DNA of 64,000 nt. Origin: JBCAXA01 sp038749025. GTDB lineage: Bacteria; Pseudomonadota; Gammaproteobacteria; Steroidobacterales; Woeseiaceae. This document shows, one piece after another, positions 8,123-16,810 of the stretch (the first letter of the stretch is position 1; the number at the start of each line of letters is the position of its first letter). Location of the stretch: contig JBCDIL010000004.1 of the NCBI GenBank assembly GCA_038749025.1, positions 1 to 64,000 of the forward strand. Reading direction: 5' to 3'. Under the pieces are notes generated by a model that had not been told where the DNA came from, did not search any database, and saw only the letters and a list, made by a program, of their open reading frames with translations. Made by a program: the position numbers and the translations under genes.

Positions 8123-10087
8123 TCAGCTCCCCTCCAGCGATGGCAAGGCCACCTGGAAGATAGCGGCGCCTAGGTTGTCCGCGCGGTCGGCCCGGCTCGG
8201 GTCTTCTTCATTGTGATCTTCAGTCAAGAAAACGAAACTGTGGCGTGGGTCGATCTTGTCGAAGTCGCGGCCACTGGTGCGCCAGTTCCAGGTAAAAACG
8301 ACCCAGGCGCGATTCCGGAAGGTCGCACCATTCTTGGCGGCGTGTGTATCGAACAGAGTTCCGCGGAGACTGTCCGGTCCGAATAGCCGATTAGAACGAC
8401 TCATATGGCTCAGTAAGTCTCCGCGTCGGCGGCGATTGAGCAACTCCTCATCGGCAAGTGCCTTGAAGAAGGCCGCGTAGGTACGGGGAGTAATGGCGTT
8501 GTAGTGTTTGTCGATATGCGTTCGCCAACGACTGCGTGTCCGATCGATCCTTTTTCCGTCGAGAATCTCCCGCTCATCGGGGTTGGCGGACCTTACCCTG
8601 CCCTGCGGGTCTTGGATCCATTCACGAAGAACGTGGCAGCGGATATCACGCAGATCATCGAAGCCCGGTATCACCATCAGCGAGCGCCGCTCTTGTTCAC
8701 ACTTACTGATCATCTCACCGAAATTCTTCGTGCCGAGCGCCTCAAGGGTCTTACGCATCTCACGCATACCGGCCCATTGCTCGAAGAAATAATCAGCGGC
8801 GGTATTCTCGCTGGCGTCGAGCATCGCCGCCAACAGCTGACTCGGCGTAAATCGTGACGATAACGATGCCTTATTGATGCTGGGGTAATCGATACCACCG
8901 ATCGACGACCCAGGATCTCGCGTATCGTATCGGTAGTTTTCTATGTCGAGGTTCACGGAACGCCGGTTACTTGTTTTGAAGCCGTTTTGCAGCGCCGAGG
9001 CGCCGAGAATCACTTTGCGCGTACTCGACATGAAGTAATGCTCATCCGGGTTGTACGCGATAAAACGGCCACTGTCATAGTTCTCAAGGTAAAAACCGAC
9101 GTTACCGCTATGGCCGTTATTGCCAGGCAGTCGGTATTCCTCAAGCATGGTGAGCAGCGTATCCTCGACCTCCTCCGGAATCTCGAAGTTAGCAATGAGT
9201 CGGTTTCTTCGTGCCGGACGGTGCATCAGTACAGCAAACCGCACTTCGTCACCGACGTACGCGGAATCGATATCGCTAACGCGGTAATTATCCTTAATTT
9301 TATCGGCAAGAACGCCGCTGAGCTCCGCGGTAGTTAGGTTCATGTGCCGGTAGTGCCGCCGCGTCGCTTTATCCTTGACCCAGACACCTGAGTAACGGAC
9401 ACCGCTACTTTTGCTTGCACCGAGCATGCCTATATCGCGCAACGAGTAGTCCGCACCGCGCTTTTCCTTATGAAAGCTATCCCATTCTTTGCGAGTGGCA
9501 TCGACTAGCCAGGCGGCGTCACGCTTATCTCGCACCCAGACCGCTGAGTAATAGACCTTTTTGTCGTGCCGCCACGGCAAGATATCGACCGGTGTATAGC
9601 CACTGCGATTATAGGAGCGAAGTTTCTTCAGCAGGTCCTTTTTCGAAAGCATGCTATGAACGCGTCGTTTGCGTGCTTCACGCTCTTTCACCCATATCGC
9701 GTTGTAACGCACCTTCTTGTCATTGGAGTATCCCGTGACGAAACTCCGGCGAAATCCCTTTCTTTTGTACTGGTCACGTTTATCTTCGTAGGCATCCCGA
9801 GACAGATTAGTATGAATTGCATAGCTCTCCACGTTAAAGTCTTTTTGCCAAACGACGTTGTAGCGATTATTGGCGGGACTTTGCGCGCTGACCGGTATGA
9901 AGCCCGTACCGCTTAATTGATCCGCTAACGCTTGGTGCTCACTGCGCTTTGCGTGGGCAATCTGCCGAGAGAAAACGATGGGTTCTGCGCCCTGCGGTGC
10001 TTGTGCCAACGCGATATCGGTGAGCGATAGCGCCATCACGGTGACACACGCAATAGCCCGTACGGCTTCTTTTCGAGTAGAGATCAT
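8123..10087 (-). CDS. Secreted serine hydrolase (beta-lactamase class A fold) with N-terminal tandem repeats
   Basis: 654 aa from ATG 10087; a TTG two codons upstream is possible. A signal peptide (MALSLTDIALAQA) precedes an N-terminal half of about five repeats of ~45-50 aa, each with Y-N/S-A/G-V/I-W-V/K and R/K-x-H (NVVWQKDF, NAIWVKE, SAVWVRD, SGVWVKD). These match the bacterial tandem repeat domain found in polyglycine hydrolases. The C-terminal half has a class A beta-lactamase-like core with Ser355-x-x-Lys358 (STRK) and an SEN triad in ASENTAADYFF. The arrangement suggests a periplasmic or secreted peptidase or esterase rather than antibiotic resistance. It forms a two-gene unit with the downstream DsbA-like gene. 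Confidence 0.85.
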   Translation of the reverse strand: MISTRKEAVRAIACVTVMALSLTDIALAQAPQGAEPIVFSRQIAHAKRSEHQALADQLSGTGFIPVSAQSPANNRYNVVWQKDFNVESYAIHTNLSRDAYEDKRDQYKRKGFRRSFVTGYSNDKKVRYNAIWVKEREARKRRVHSMLSKKDLLKKLRSYNRSGYTPVDILPWRHDKKVYYSAVWVRDKRDAAWLVDATRKEWDSFHKEKRGADYSLRDIGMLGASKSSGVRYSGVWVKDKATRRHYRHMNLTTAELSGVLADKIKDNYRVSDIDSAYVGDEVRFAVLMHRPARRNRLIANFEIPEEVEDTLLTMLEEYRLPGNNGHSGNVGFYLENYDSGRFIAYNPDEHYFMSSTRKVILGASALQNGFKTSNRRSVNLDIENYRYDTRDPGSSIGGIDYPSINKASLSSRFTPSQLLAAMLDASENTAADYFFEQWAGMREMRKTLEALGTKNFGEMISKCEQERRSLMVIPGFDDLRDIRCHVLREWIQDPQGRVRSANPDEREILDGKRIDRTRSRWRTHIDKHYNAITPRTYAAFFKALADEELLNRRRRGDLLSHMSRSNRLFGPDSLRGTLFDTHAAKNGATFRNRAWVVFTWNWRTSGRDFDKIDPRHSFVFLTEDHNEEDPSRADRADNLGAAIFQVALPSLEGS

Positions 10088-10353
10088 CGTCAACTCGCTT
10101 TTTCTGTTCGACTAGCCGATCACTATACGCCGGCCTAGATGCTGACCAAAACTCTTGCCAAACTTGTTGGGAAACGGGCACCTACGGGGTCGCAGGTTAC
10201 GAACATAACGCCGGAAGCTGCGGTGGGACGGTAGCCCACGTCGTAGCACTGGGCTAGGAGATACCGCATCGCTGCTCCGCGTTGCAAAGCTGAACCGATA
10301 GGATCATCACAGAGACCATTGTTAACCGCGTCAATATCGACTCATGATTCGCT

Positions 10354-11064
10354 ATGCACTCGACCTCAGTAGACCCCAAAGTATTCGACTACCGCGCCAT
10401 TCGCATGCTGGTTGGCATCATCGCTATTGCCCTTCCATGGCTCGTTGAGTTTGGAAATGGACCCGACTCCCTGAACTCCATCAGCGCGTCGTACTGGGAA
10501 GGCGGAGCAGTACGAAACATATTCGTAGGCTCTTTGTTCGCTATTGCGGCGTTTCTGTTCGCCTACCAGGGCAAAGACTTAGTCGACGCCGTGCTCAGTA
10601 AACTCTCAAGCGTTGCCGCAATCGCGGTTGCGATGTTCCCAACGTCTAGACCGTGCCCGCATAGCGATCAACAAGCCGAGGCTTGCCGGCGGTCCTGCGA
10701 CGCCTTGGTGCAAACGCACTGCGAGCAGACAGCCGAAATGTTTCAAACCCATGAGATTGCCGCGATTGCGTTGTTTCTGATGCTGGCGTATATCGTCTTC
10801 GCGTCGTTCTTGAAACCGACCTGGGGTAATACCGGCAAGAGGCAAGTCCGCGCCTATATTTATGCCGCCACTGTACTCGCCGTCATCGGTTCGATAGTCG
10901 CTGGAGTCGGGGTTGGGCTGTTAAGAGACCCCGATCAACTGCGCAGCGACTTTATTTACTGGGCCGAATTCGTCGCCCTGCATGCCATCGGCGCGGCGTG
11001 GCTCGTCTCGGGCAAGTTTTCACGTCTGATAGCCGACGACGGCGAACGTCTGCGGATCCTCTAG
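10354..11064 (+). CDS. Six-helix membrane protein with Cys-rich loop, unknown function
   Basis: 236 aa, about six transmembrane helices. The layout recalls small uncharacterised membrane proteins with the signature SISASYWEGGAVRNIFVG after helix 1 and MFPTS after helix 3. Between helices 3 and 4, roughly residues 93-125, lies a loop with four cysteines in the pattern C-x11-C-x3-C-x7-C, followed by FQTHEIAA leading into helix 4. The cysteines could form disulfides or bind metal. Single gene, convergent with the H-NOX operon; function unknown. Confidence 0.75.
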   Translation: MHSTSVDPKVFDYRAIRMLVGIIAIALPWLVEFGNGPDSLNSISASYWEGGAVRNIFVGSLFAIAAFLFAYQGKDLVDAVLSKLSSVAAIAVAMFPTSRPCPHSDQQAEACRRSCDALVQTHCEQTAEMFQTHEIAAIALFLMLAYIVFASFLKPTWGNTGKRQVRAYIYAATVLAVIGSIVAGVGVGLLRDPDQLRSDFIYWAEFVALHAIGAAWLVSGKFSRLIADDGERLRIL

Positions 11065-11082
11065 TCGGCGAAGCGTCTCAAT

Positions 11083-13581
11083 TTAGACCGCCAACCGCTT
11101 CAATCGGTAGGCGGCGGTATCGTCTCCTTTGAGGTACGCTGCCAATTGAGCAGCGCTCATCGGTCGGGCGTACAAAAATCCTTGGCCGAACCGACAGCCT
11201 AAACCGACAATCGTCTGCTCATCCGCGCTCTTCTCAATGCCTTCGGCGATAACGCTGATACCGAGTACTTGACTAACCGCAACGATCACTTCGGTCAACC
11301 GACGCCGAACCGGAACGTCAGCAATTCCAGATACGAACGACTTGTCTATCTTCATTAGATCAAACGAATAATGCTCAAGATAAGACAACGAAGAATACCC
11401 GGTACCGAAGTCATCCAATGCAATACGAACGCCAAGCGCTCTCAATTCATCAAATTGCTCTCGGACAAAGCGTGAATCGTTTAGCAGAATACTTTCGGTC
11501 AACTCGAGGACCAACAGCTTCGGTTCGATTCCGTACAACGCTATACGGTCTTTCAGCATGGGAACCAACGAAGGGCTAACAAAGTGTCGGGCCGAGATAT
11601 TGGCATGAACGGCAATGTGCGAATACTCACCAAAATCTTCTCGCAACGCGCGCAGGGTTCTGAACGCCTCGTCAACAACGAGATCCTCAATACGCAAAAT
11701 GAGATCGGAGTTTTCGGCAACCGGTATAAATGTTCCTGGTGGGACTTCCGTGCCGTCGGACCGAGTCCAACGGGCCAGCGCCTCTAGAGCAATCGGTTGC
11801 CCATCGCTCAAATCGACGACCGGTTGAAAGTGAGCGGTGATTTCACCGTTAGCGAGCGCGCGCTCCAACTGCTTCTGCGTCTCGATTCGCTTTAGCGCAC
11901 GGGACGTGAGTTGCGGTGTGTAGCAATGAACACAGCCTTTGCCGTTCGCTTTGGCCTCGTACATCGCCAGATCGGCGTGGCGCAGCAGATCGACCGACGT
12001 ACTGTTCGAATGGCGCATGGCGACACCGATACTGGCACTAGGCTCCCATTTGACATCGTCGATTGTCATAGGCGCCGAAATTGCCGCCAGTACCTTTTCC
12101 ATGACGAGCCGACCTGCCTCATCGGAGTCAATATCCTTGAGTATGACCGCAAACTCGTCGCCGCCTAAGCGGCAAGCAACATCGGTCTCCCGAATCGTAT
12201 CGATCAGTCGTTCGGCGACATTCTGTAAGAACAAGTCGCCGGCCGCATGACCTAACAGATCGTTAATCGGTTTAAAGTTATCGATATCGATGAGCGCGAT
12301 CGACAGGGCTTGCTCGGGGGACCGAAATAAGCCGTTCAGTGAGGTCAGGAAGCTATGCCGGTTCGGCAGACCCGTCAAAGTGTCATGATTGGCCTGGTGA
12401 CGGATCTGGTTCTCAACCTCACGCTGGATAGTGATGTCTTGAATGAATGCGGTAGCCACGTTTCGGCCGCCGATGCGTATCCGCGACACGGAGTAGCTGC
12501 ACAGTACCTGAGCGTTATCTTGGCGGTACAGATAGCCTTCACCGCGTTCGACTTGGCTCGCATGTGTGAGCCATTGTGATTGCTGATCGCTGTTACGGTA
12601 CCCCAGTTTGGGTGTTAAAAGAACTTCAACGCCGCGGCCGACGATTTGTTCTTTGTCATACATCAACAAGTCTTCTGCCGCTCGATTAAAGAACGTGACA
12701 CGGTCATGCTCATCGAGCATGACGACCGCGGCCATCGCTGTCTCAAGCGTTTCCAGCATCACGAAGTACTCCGCTTGACTGTCTGTCACATCACGACCGA
12801 GTACGATGAACTCGTGCGCCCGGACCGGTGACACCCGCACGTCAAGTTTGCGTTCGCAGGCACCGTTCGGCAGTGCGATTTTGTACGCCTGGGTTGAGAC
12901 ATCGGCAGACGCGTCACCGACCCCAGCAATAGCGCTCGCTAGCCATTGCGGAAAATCGCTAGCTACGAGCCCCGCTGGCAATTCGGTGGGCAGTGCTGAC
13001 AACGACTCGGCGTTAACATCGATTGACTCGATCCGATCATCGACGATGTGAATTCTCAAATCCGCGGCAATTTCTAAATCGCGCGTCAGCGCGGCCTCAG
13101 CATCACTGAGTCGCCGCGTTTCTCGGAGCGTCGCCTGTAGCTCCGTATTCATCGCATTCAATTCTTCGAGTTGTTTAGCCCGTGTGTAGTTGATGTAGAC
13201 GTGCTCAATAACCGTCTCATGAGGGGCAAAGTCACGTTCGACCAACCCGAGATCGCGAACGTCGTCGGGGCTGTCCAACCACGGCGTACATAAAAAATCG
13301 AAAGAACCGTCGTCATTGCATACAACCTGGCCACGCAGTCGCACGCCCGTATGTCGATGTTGCCAGATTTGGGTTAACGCAGATTTTGCGGCGATACGCT
13401 GAGGTGTAAGAGCGCCGCGAGGCGACAGTAATTGCAGAATGTCGGTAGCGCTTGCGCCGATGACGGTAGCACCGAATAGTTTTGTGGCAGACGGGCCGAG
13501 GGCCGTTACCGCTAAGTCCTGACCTAACCGGATATGAAACGGGAAAACGTCGGACAACCACTGTCCGTCTGGGGCAGGCAT
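11083..13581 (-). CDS. H-NOX-associated PAS-GGDEF-EAL c-di-GMP enzyme
   Basis: 832 aa and cytosolic, with no transmembrane segment. Order: residues 1-170 resemble the H-NOX-associated (HNOBA) domain with a following coiled coil (ARAKQLEELNAMNTELQATL); a PAS domain lies at ~275-395 (AAVVMLDEHDRVTFFNRAAEDLLMY); GGDEF at ~400-560 with an intact RLGGDEFAV; EAL at ~575-820 with EALARW, ELTES, DDFGTGYSSL, KIDKSFV and AEGIE. Both active sites look complete, so it can in principle make and destroy c-di-GMP. The gene begins 5 nt after the H-NOX gene. By analogy with characterised H-NOX/diguanylate cyclase pairs, NO-bound H-NOX should set its activity. Confidence 0.94.
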   Translation of the reverse strand: MPAPDGQWLSDVFPFHIRLGQDLAVTALGPSATKLFGATVIGASATDILQLLSPRGALTPQRIAAKSALTQIWQHRHTGVRLRGQVVCNDDGSFDFLCTPWLDSPDDVRDLGLVERDFAPHETVIEHVYINYTRAKQLEELNAMNTELQATLRETRRLSDAEAALTRDLEIAADLRIHIVDDRIESIDVNAESLSALPTELPAGLVASDFPQWLASAIAGVGDASADVSTQAYKIALPNGACERKLDVRVSPVRAHEFIVLGRDVTDSQAEYFVMLETLETAMAAVVMLDEHDRVTFFNRAAEDLLMYDKEQIVGRGVEVLLTPKLGYRNSDQQSQWLTHASQVERGEGYLYRQDNAQVLCSYSVSRIRIGGRNVATAFIQDITIQREVENQIRHQANHDTLTGLPNRHSFLTSLNGLFRSPEQALSIALIDIDNFKPINDLLGHAAGDLFLQNVAERLIDTIRETDVACRLGGDEFAVILKDIDSDEAGRLVMEKVLAAISAPMTIDDVKWEPSASIGVAMRHSNSTSVDLLRHADLAMYEAKANGKGCVHCYTPQLTSRALKRIETQKQLERALANGEITAHFQPVVDLSDGQPIALEALARWTRSDGTEVPPGTFIPVAENSDLILRIEDLVVDEAFRTLRALREDFGEYSHIAVHANISARHFVSPSLVPMLKDRIALYGIEPKLLVLELTESILLNDSRFVREQFDELRALGVRIALDDFGTGYSSLSYLEHYSFDLMKIDKSFVSGIADVPVRRRLTEVIVAVSQVLGISVIAEGIEKSADEQTIVGLGCRFGQGFLYARPMSAAQLAAYLKGDDTAAYRLKRLAV

Positions 13582-13586
13582 TACGC

Positions 13587-14138
13587 CTAGGCCGCCTTAA
13601 CCTCAATCTCGAAGACATCGGGGACGTCGGGCCCTGATTTAGCTGACACGTGCTTAACGATCGCTTGCTCCCCGAAGCGTTGTGCCAAGCCTTCAAACAG
13701 ACCAATAACCATTGCCGCCAGACCGTCACGGTCCGAGTAGTATTCGACCGTTATCGAATCGTCATTACCCTGCTCACAGGAAAATTGCGGCGGGTTGAGC
13801 TCCGGCATCGACATTTTTATCCGCGCATGCATTTGGTCTAGGTTCAATAGGAACTCAACCATTGAGTCCCCCGACAAGTCCATTAGCGGGCCGTAACCCT
13901 CCTTACCGGTGAACTGCACCCAATGGTGCCCGAACTGTCGCAGAAGATCGTCGGCCGGGGTATCCATGATGTCGGAGGCCGCTGCTACCAATGCCATCGT
14001 GACTGCGTCGTCATACGCGGCCATACTTGAAAAATCATCGGTGTCGACGCCCGCTCGTTGCCGCACGTCATCCCACAACGATTTGCCACCATGAGCGATT
14101 ACAAGGTCTCGAACACCCCGATTCACTAGTCCATACAT
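13587..14138 (-). CDS. H-NOX heme-based NO/O2 sensor
   Basis: 183 aa, the usual length of a stand-alone H-NOX protein. The N-terminus MYGLVNRGVRDLV is typical. The proximal heme ligand is His104 in LNLDQMHARI, followed by the conserved MPELNPP. The heme-propionate YxSxR motif is Tyr133-Ser135-Arg137 (YYSDR). The distal pocket cannot be judged for a hydrogen-bonding Tyr by eye; in facultative or aerobic proteobacteria such proteins are usually NO-selective. It is the first gene of a two-gene operon with the GGDEF-EAL enzyme, which is its expected partner. Confidence 0.95.
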   Translation of the reverse strand: MYGLVNRGVRDLVIAHGGKSLWDDVRQRAGVDTDDFSSMAAYDDAVTMALVAAASDIMDTPADDLLRQFGHHWVQFTGKEGYGPLMDLSGDSMVEFLLNLDQMHARIKMSMPELNPPQFSCEQGNDDSITVEYYSDRDGLAAMVIGLFEGLAQRFGEQAIVKHVSAKSGPDVPDVFEIEVKAA

Positions 14139-14300
14139 CGCGCTATCGCCATACAGTCCCGGTCACGTAGGGGGTAGCGGCAGTTCTTCGCAGTCCTGAA
14201 TAAATGAAGCGCGGTAATGCGAACTTGATCCGTGCTTATGTGAAAACCGTGTGCTCGTCGCCTGACGGGTGATATCGATCGACTTACCCGGCGAAAGCGA

Positions 14301-15587
14301 CTAACGAACCACGACAGACTCTGAGGCCAATCGATCGAACGTAGCGAAGCTCGCCATGGCTATGAGCAACGTATCGACGACTGGAATCCCAGAAAGAACA
14401 AAGTCAGCGTTAACGTAACCTAGCAACCCCCACCCACTCGCTAGACCCCAGGCCAAAACGGCCGGCCAAACGACTCGTGCAGGCTCAGCAGCGTCAGTCC
14501 ATTCTGCAGATCGTCGATAGTGGGCAACCAGATAGATGCCGGCGATGGGCGGGACGAAAACGCCAAGTAGAATCAGGAAGCCGATAAATACATTCATGAT
14601 ACCGGCCAAGGCCATGGCGGTACCCAAGACACCGCAGAGTGTTGTTACCAGCCAGTCCGGAACGCCAGGAAACACCCTGGCAACGCCAAGAGAGGCGGAA
14701 TAGAGGTTGTTAACATTGGTTGTCCAAGTCGCAAACACCATGACCAAAAGTGCGGCGACTCCGAGACCGATGTCTTGCATAGCACCGATTAAATCGCCAT
14801 CGGTATTGAGTAACACCGGTAACCCAGCCAACAACAAAATCGCCGGGTACCCAAGTCCGTAACTCAGTGCAGCGGCAGGAATCGCATCGGACGGTGTACG
14901 TAAAAATCGGGCGAGATCTGGCGTCAGTGTGACGCCAACGATAAAACTGCCGACCAGCACTGACACGGCAGCTGGAATCGATTGGAGCGCCGGCGTCGAG
15001 GTACCAGGAATGGCCATCAAAGTCGCTAGAGTCTGCCCGTCGAATACCCGCCAGACGGAAAACACTAGGACGGCCAACAGCAGCGGAACGGCAACACGGC
15101 TCAGTTTCTCAATCGCGCGAAATCCGAACAGTGTCGTCAGAATCATCAACGCACCACCCAACGCCGTTAACAGGAGCGGTGACAGCGTCACGCCGTACAC
15201 GCCTTCGATCGTGTTTTGTAACGCATCGCCGAACAGTGTTGCTGTCACGCCGTACCAGCCGAGCAGCGTGAGCGCTAGTAACAAGTTGATAAACCTTGAA
15301 CCCCAATCGCCAAAGCAACAACGGATGATTGAGTACGTTGATAGTCTCGTCTTAGCGCCAACTCGCATGGTTAGGAAGGCCAGCAACGCTGTGAAGGCGC
15401 CGCCTGAGAGCATCGCAATGGCTGCTTTACGAAGTCCGAGGGCAGCGACTAACTGGGCACCAACCACGAACGCCGGAAGCGTGATACCGACACCGATAAT
15501 AACCGTGGCTATCGCGAAACCGCTGACTGATTCACTCGCCGGAACAGGCTCGCGTGAGTGGTTATCGGTCGATCCAGTAGTCCCCAT
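14301..15587 (-). CDS. NCS1-family cytosine/purine permease (CodB-like)
   Basis: 428 aa with about 12 transmembrane helices. The N-terminal SGFAIATVIIGVGITLPAF and the following helix with GWYGVTATLFGDAL are typical of nucleobase:cation symporter-1 proteins of the CodB branch. Relatives carry cytosine, allantoin, hydantoins and similar rings. It is the last gene of a minus-strand operon (HyuA-like, TonB receptor, DUF917, permease), 11 nt after DUF917. Inner-membrane import of the ring compound that the outer-membrane receptor admits is the natural reading; the actual substrate is not known. Confidence 0.9.
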   Translation of the reverse strand: MGTTGSTDNHSREPVPASESVSGFAIATVIIGVGITLPAFVVGAQLVAALGLRKAAIAMLSGGAFTALLAFLTMRVGAKTRLSTYSIIRCCFGDWGSRFINLLLALTLLGWYGVTATLFGDALQNTIEGVYGVTLSPLLLTALGGALMILTTLFGFRAIEKLSRVAVPLLLAVLVFSVWRVFDGQTLATLMAIPGTSTPALQSIPAAVSVLVGSFIVGVTLTPDLARFLRTPSDAIPAAALSYGLGYPAILLLAGLPVLLNTDGDLIGAMQDIGLGVAALLVMVFATWTTNVNNLYSASLGVARVFPGVPDWLVTTLCGVLGTAMALAGIMNVFIGFLILLGVFVPPIAGIYLVAHYRRSAEWTDAAEPARVVWPAVLAWGLASGWGLLGYVNADFVLSGIPVVDTLLIAMASFATFDRLASESVVVR

Positions 15588-15598
15588 TGGCGTTCGTA

Positions 15599-16729
15599 CT
15601 AGCCCGCAGCGGCGAGCTCTGCCAACGGTCGATACGCATAATCGAGCCCGAAAGCCTGCGGTCCGACGACAGTGAGTGCGTGGCTTGTTTTGAATGTCTT
15701 GTCGCAGGACAACCCGAGCAGGCTGAGTCTTTGTCCAAAGCGTATATCCGGCGTCGGTATCGGTTCGGCGGTCTCTCGGTCTACGGCGCAGATCAGATCC
15801 GGTGCGAGCGCGCGAGGTTCACCGTCGACCGTTACCGCCAAATATTCATTTTGAAACTCGATTCGCGCAGTCGACCCTGTCCCGGTTAACGGCGCTACCT
15901 CAAACCAACCGACCGCGAAGCCGCGTTCTGTGGAACGATAGACGTCGACCACTTTACCGTCATACAGTTTCACCGGTTCACTGGCTGGCGCCTCCGCGCC
16001 TATGGTTGACACGAGGTAGTCGATCGGAGACTCATGCTGGCGAGCCGCCGCGATGATACGGCCAAGCTTCAACGATAGCGTCATTGTGTCGCGTATAACA
16101 ACGCGCTTCGCATCGCGGCCGGACATCGGGTACGCCGCCAGAGAGGAAGCAAGCCCCATCTCGGTACAGGTAATACGAGCAAAGGCCTCAGCACGTTTGT
16201 CAGGTCTTGCTTCACAGATAACGGTGTTGTGGTGTTCGTCCGTCATCGCGAACGGCGCTGCAGCGACACCGCCGAGCGACATACTAGTCATCTGTAGCTC
16301 GGGAAACGCCCGCCCCATTCCGTCGCCGTCAAGGATCGGCAACCCGCATTCAGCGGCAGCCAGTATCGGGTACAGAGCATTTCCGCCCCCCATCTCGGCC
16401 GCAATTAACGCATCTGCAGACCGGCCGAGGTGCGCTTCCAACGTACGCAACGCGTGCAGGACATGCGTCGGCTCGAATAGACGCTCCTTCATAACCGTCG
16501 GTGCACCGAACCCAGCCACACAAAGGATCAACGCGTCATCGTCGACCGCATCCAAGTCGATAACGGTAGCTTGTCGCCCCCCAAGCGCATACATCTGCCG
16601 TGCTGCCAGTAACGAGATGTAAGGATCACCACCACCACCGGCGCCCAATAACGTTGCGCCGGTGGCGATAGATGCAACATCGTCGATCGACAATATCCAT
16701 GTCGACTTGCCCGTTTCGTCATGGCTCAT
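15599..16729 (-). CDS. DUF917 family protein (hydantoin-type ring metabolism)
   Basis: 376 aa. The N-terminal glycine stretch ATGATLLGAGGGGDPYISLL and the central AEMGGGNALYPILAA are hallmarks of DUF917, whose characterised members include S-methyl thiohydantoin desulfurase. The frame extends 16 codons upstream of the ATG at 16729, but the family begins near SWILSIDD, so the later start is preferred. DUF917 genes are regularly found beside small hydantoinase/oxoprolinase-family genes, as here. It probably acts on the same hydantoin-like compound; the exact reaction is not readable. Confidence 0.88.
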   Translation of the reverse strand: MSHDETGKSTWILSIDDVASIATGATLLGAGGGGDPYISLLAARQMYALGGRQATVIDLDAVDDDALILCVAGFGAPTVMKERLFEPTHVLHALRTLEAHLGRSADALIAAEMGGGNALYPILAAAECGLPILDGDGMGRAFPELQMTSMSLGGVAAAPFAMTDEHHNTVICEARPDKRAEAFARITCTEMGLASSLAAYPMSGRDAKRVVIRDTMTLSLKLGRIIAAARQHESPIDYLVSTIGAEAPASEPVKLYDGKVVDVYRSTERGFAVGWFEVAPLTGTGSTARIEFQNEYLAVTVDGEPRALAPDLICAVDRETAEPIPTPDIRFGQRLSLLGLSCDKTFKTSHALTVVGPQAFGLDYAYRPLAELAAAG

Positions 16730-16810
16730 CGTGACATCCTGTTTCTGCGCCAAACACGACCCGACCGACCGGGTCACTCACATCACTGCGAGCCACGCTA
16801 ATGGCGATCA

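Noticed and set aside
8123..10087. Antibiotic-resistance beta-lactamase
   Set aside because: SxxK and SEN are present but the N-terminal repeats and missing KTG-like match favour a polyglycine-hydrolase-type protease or esterase.
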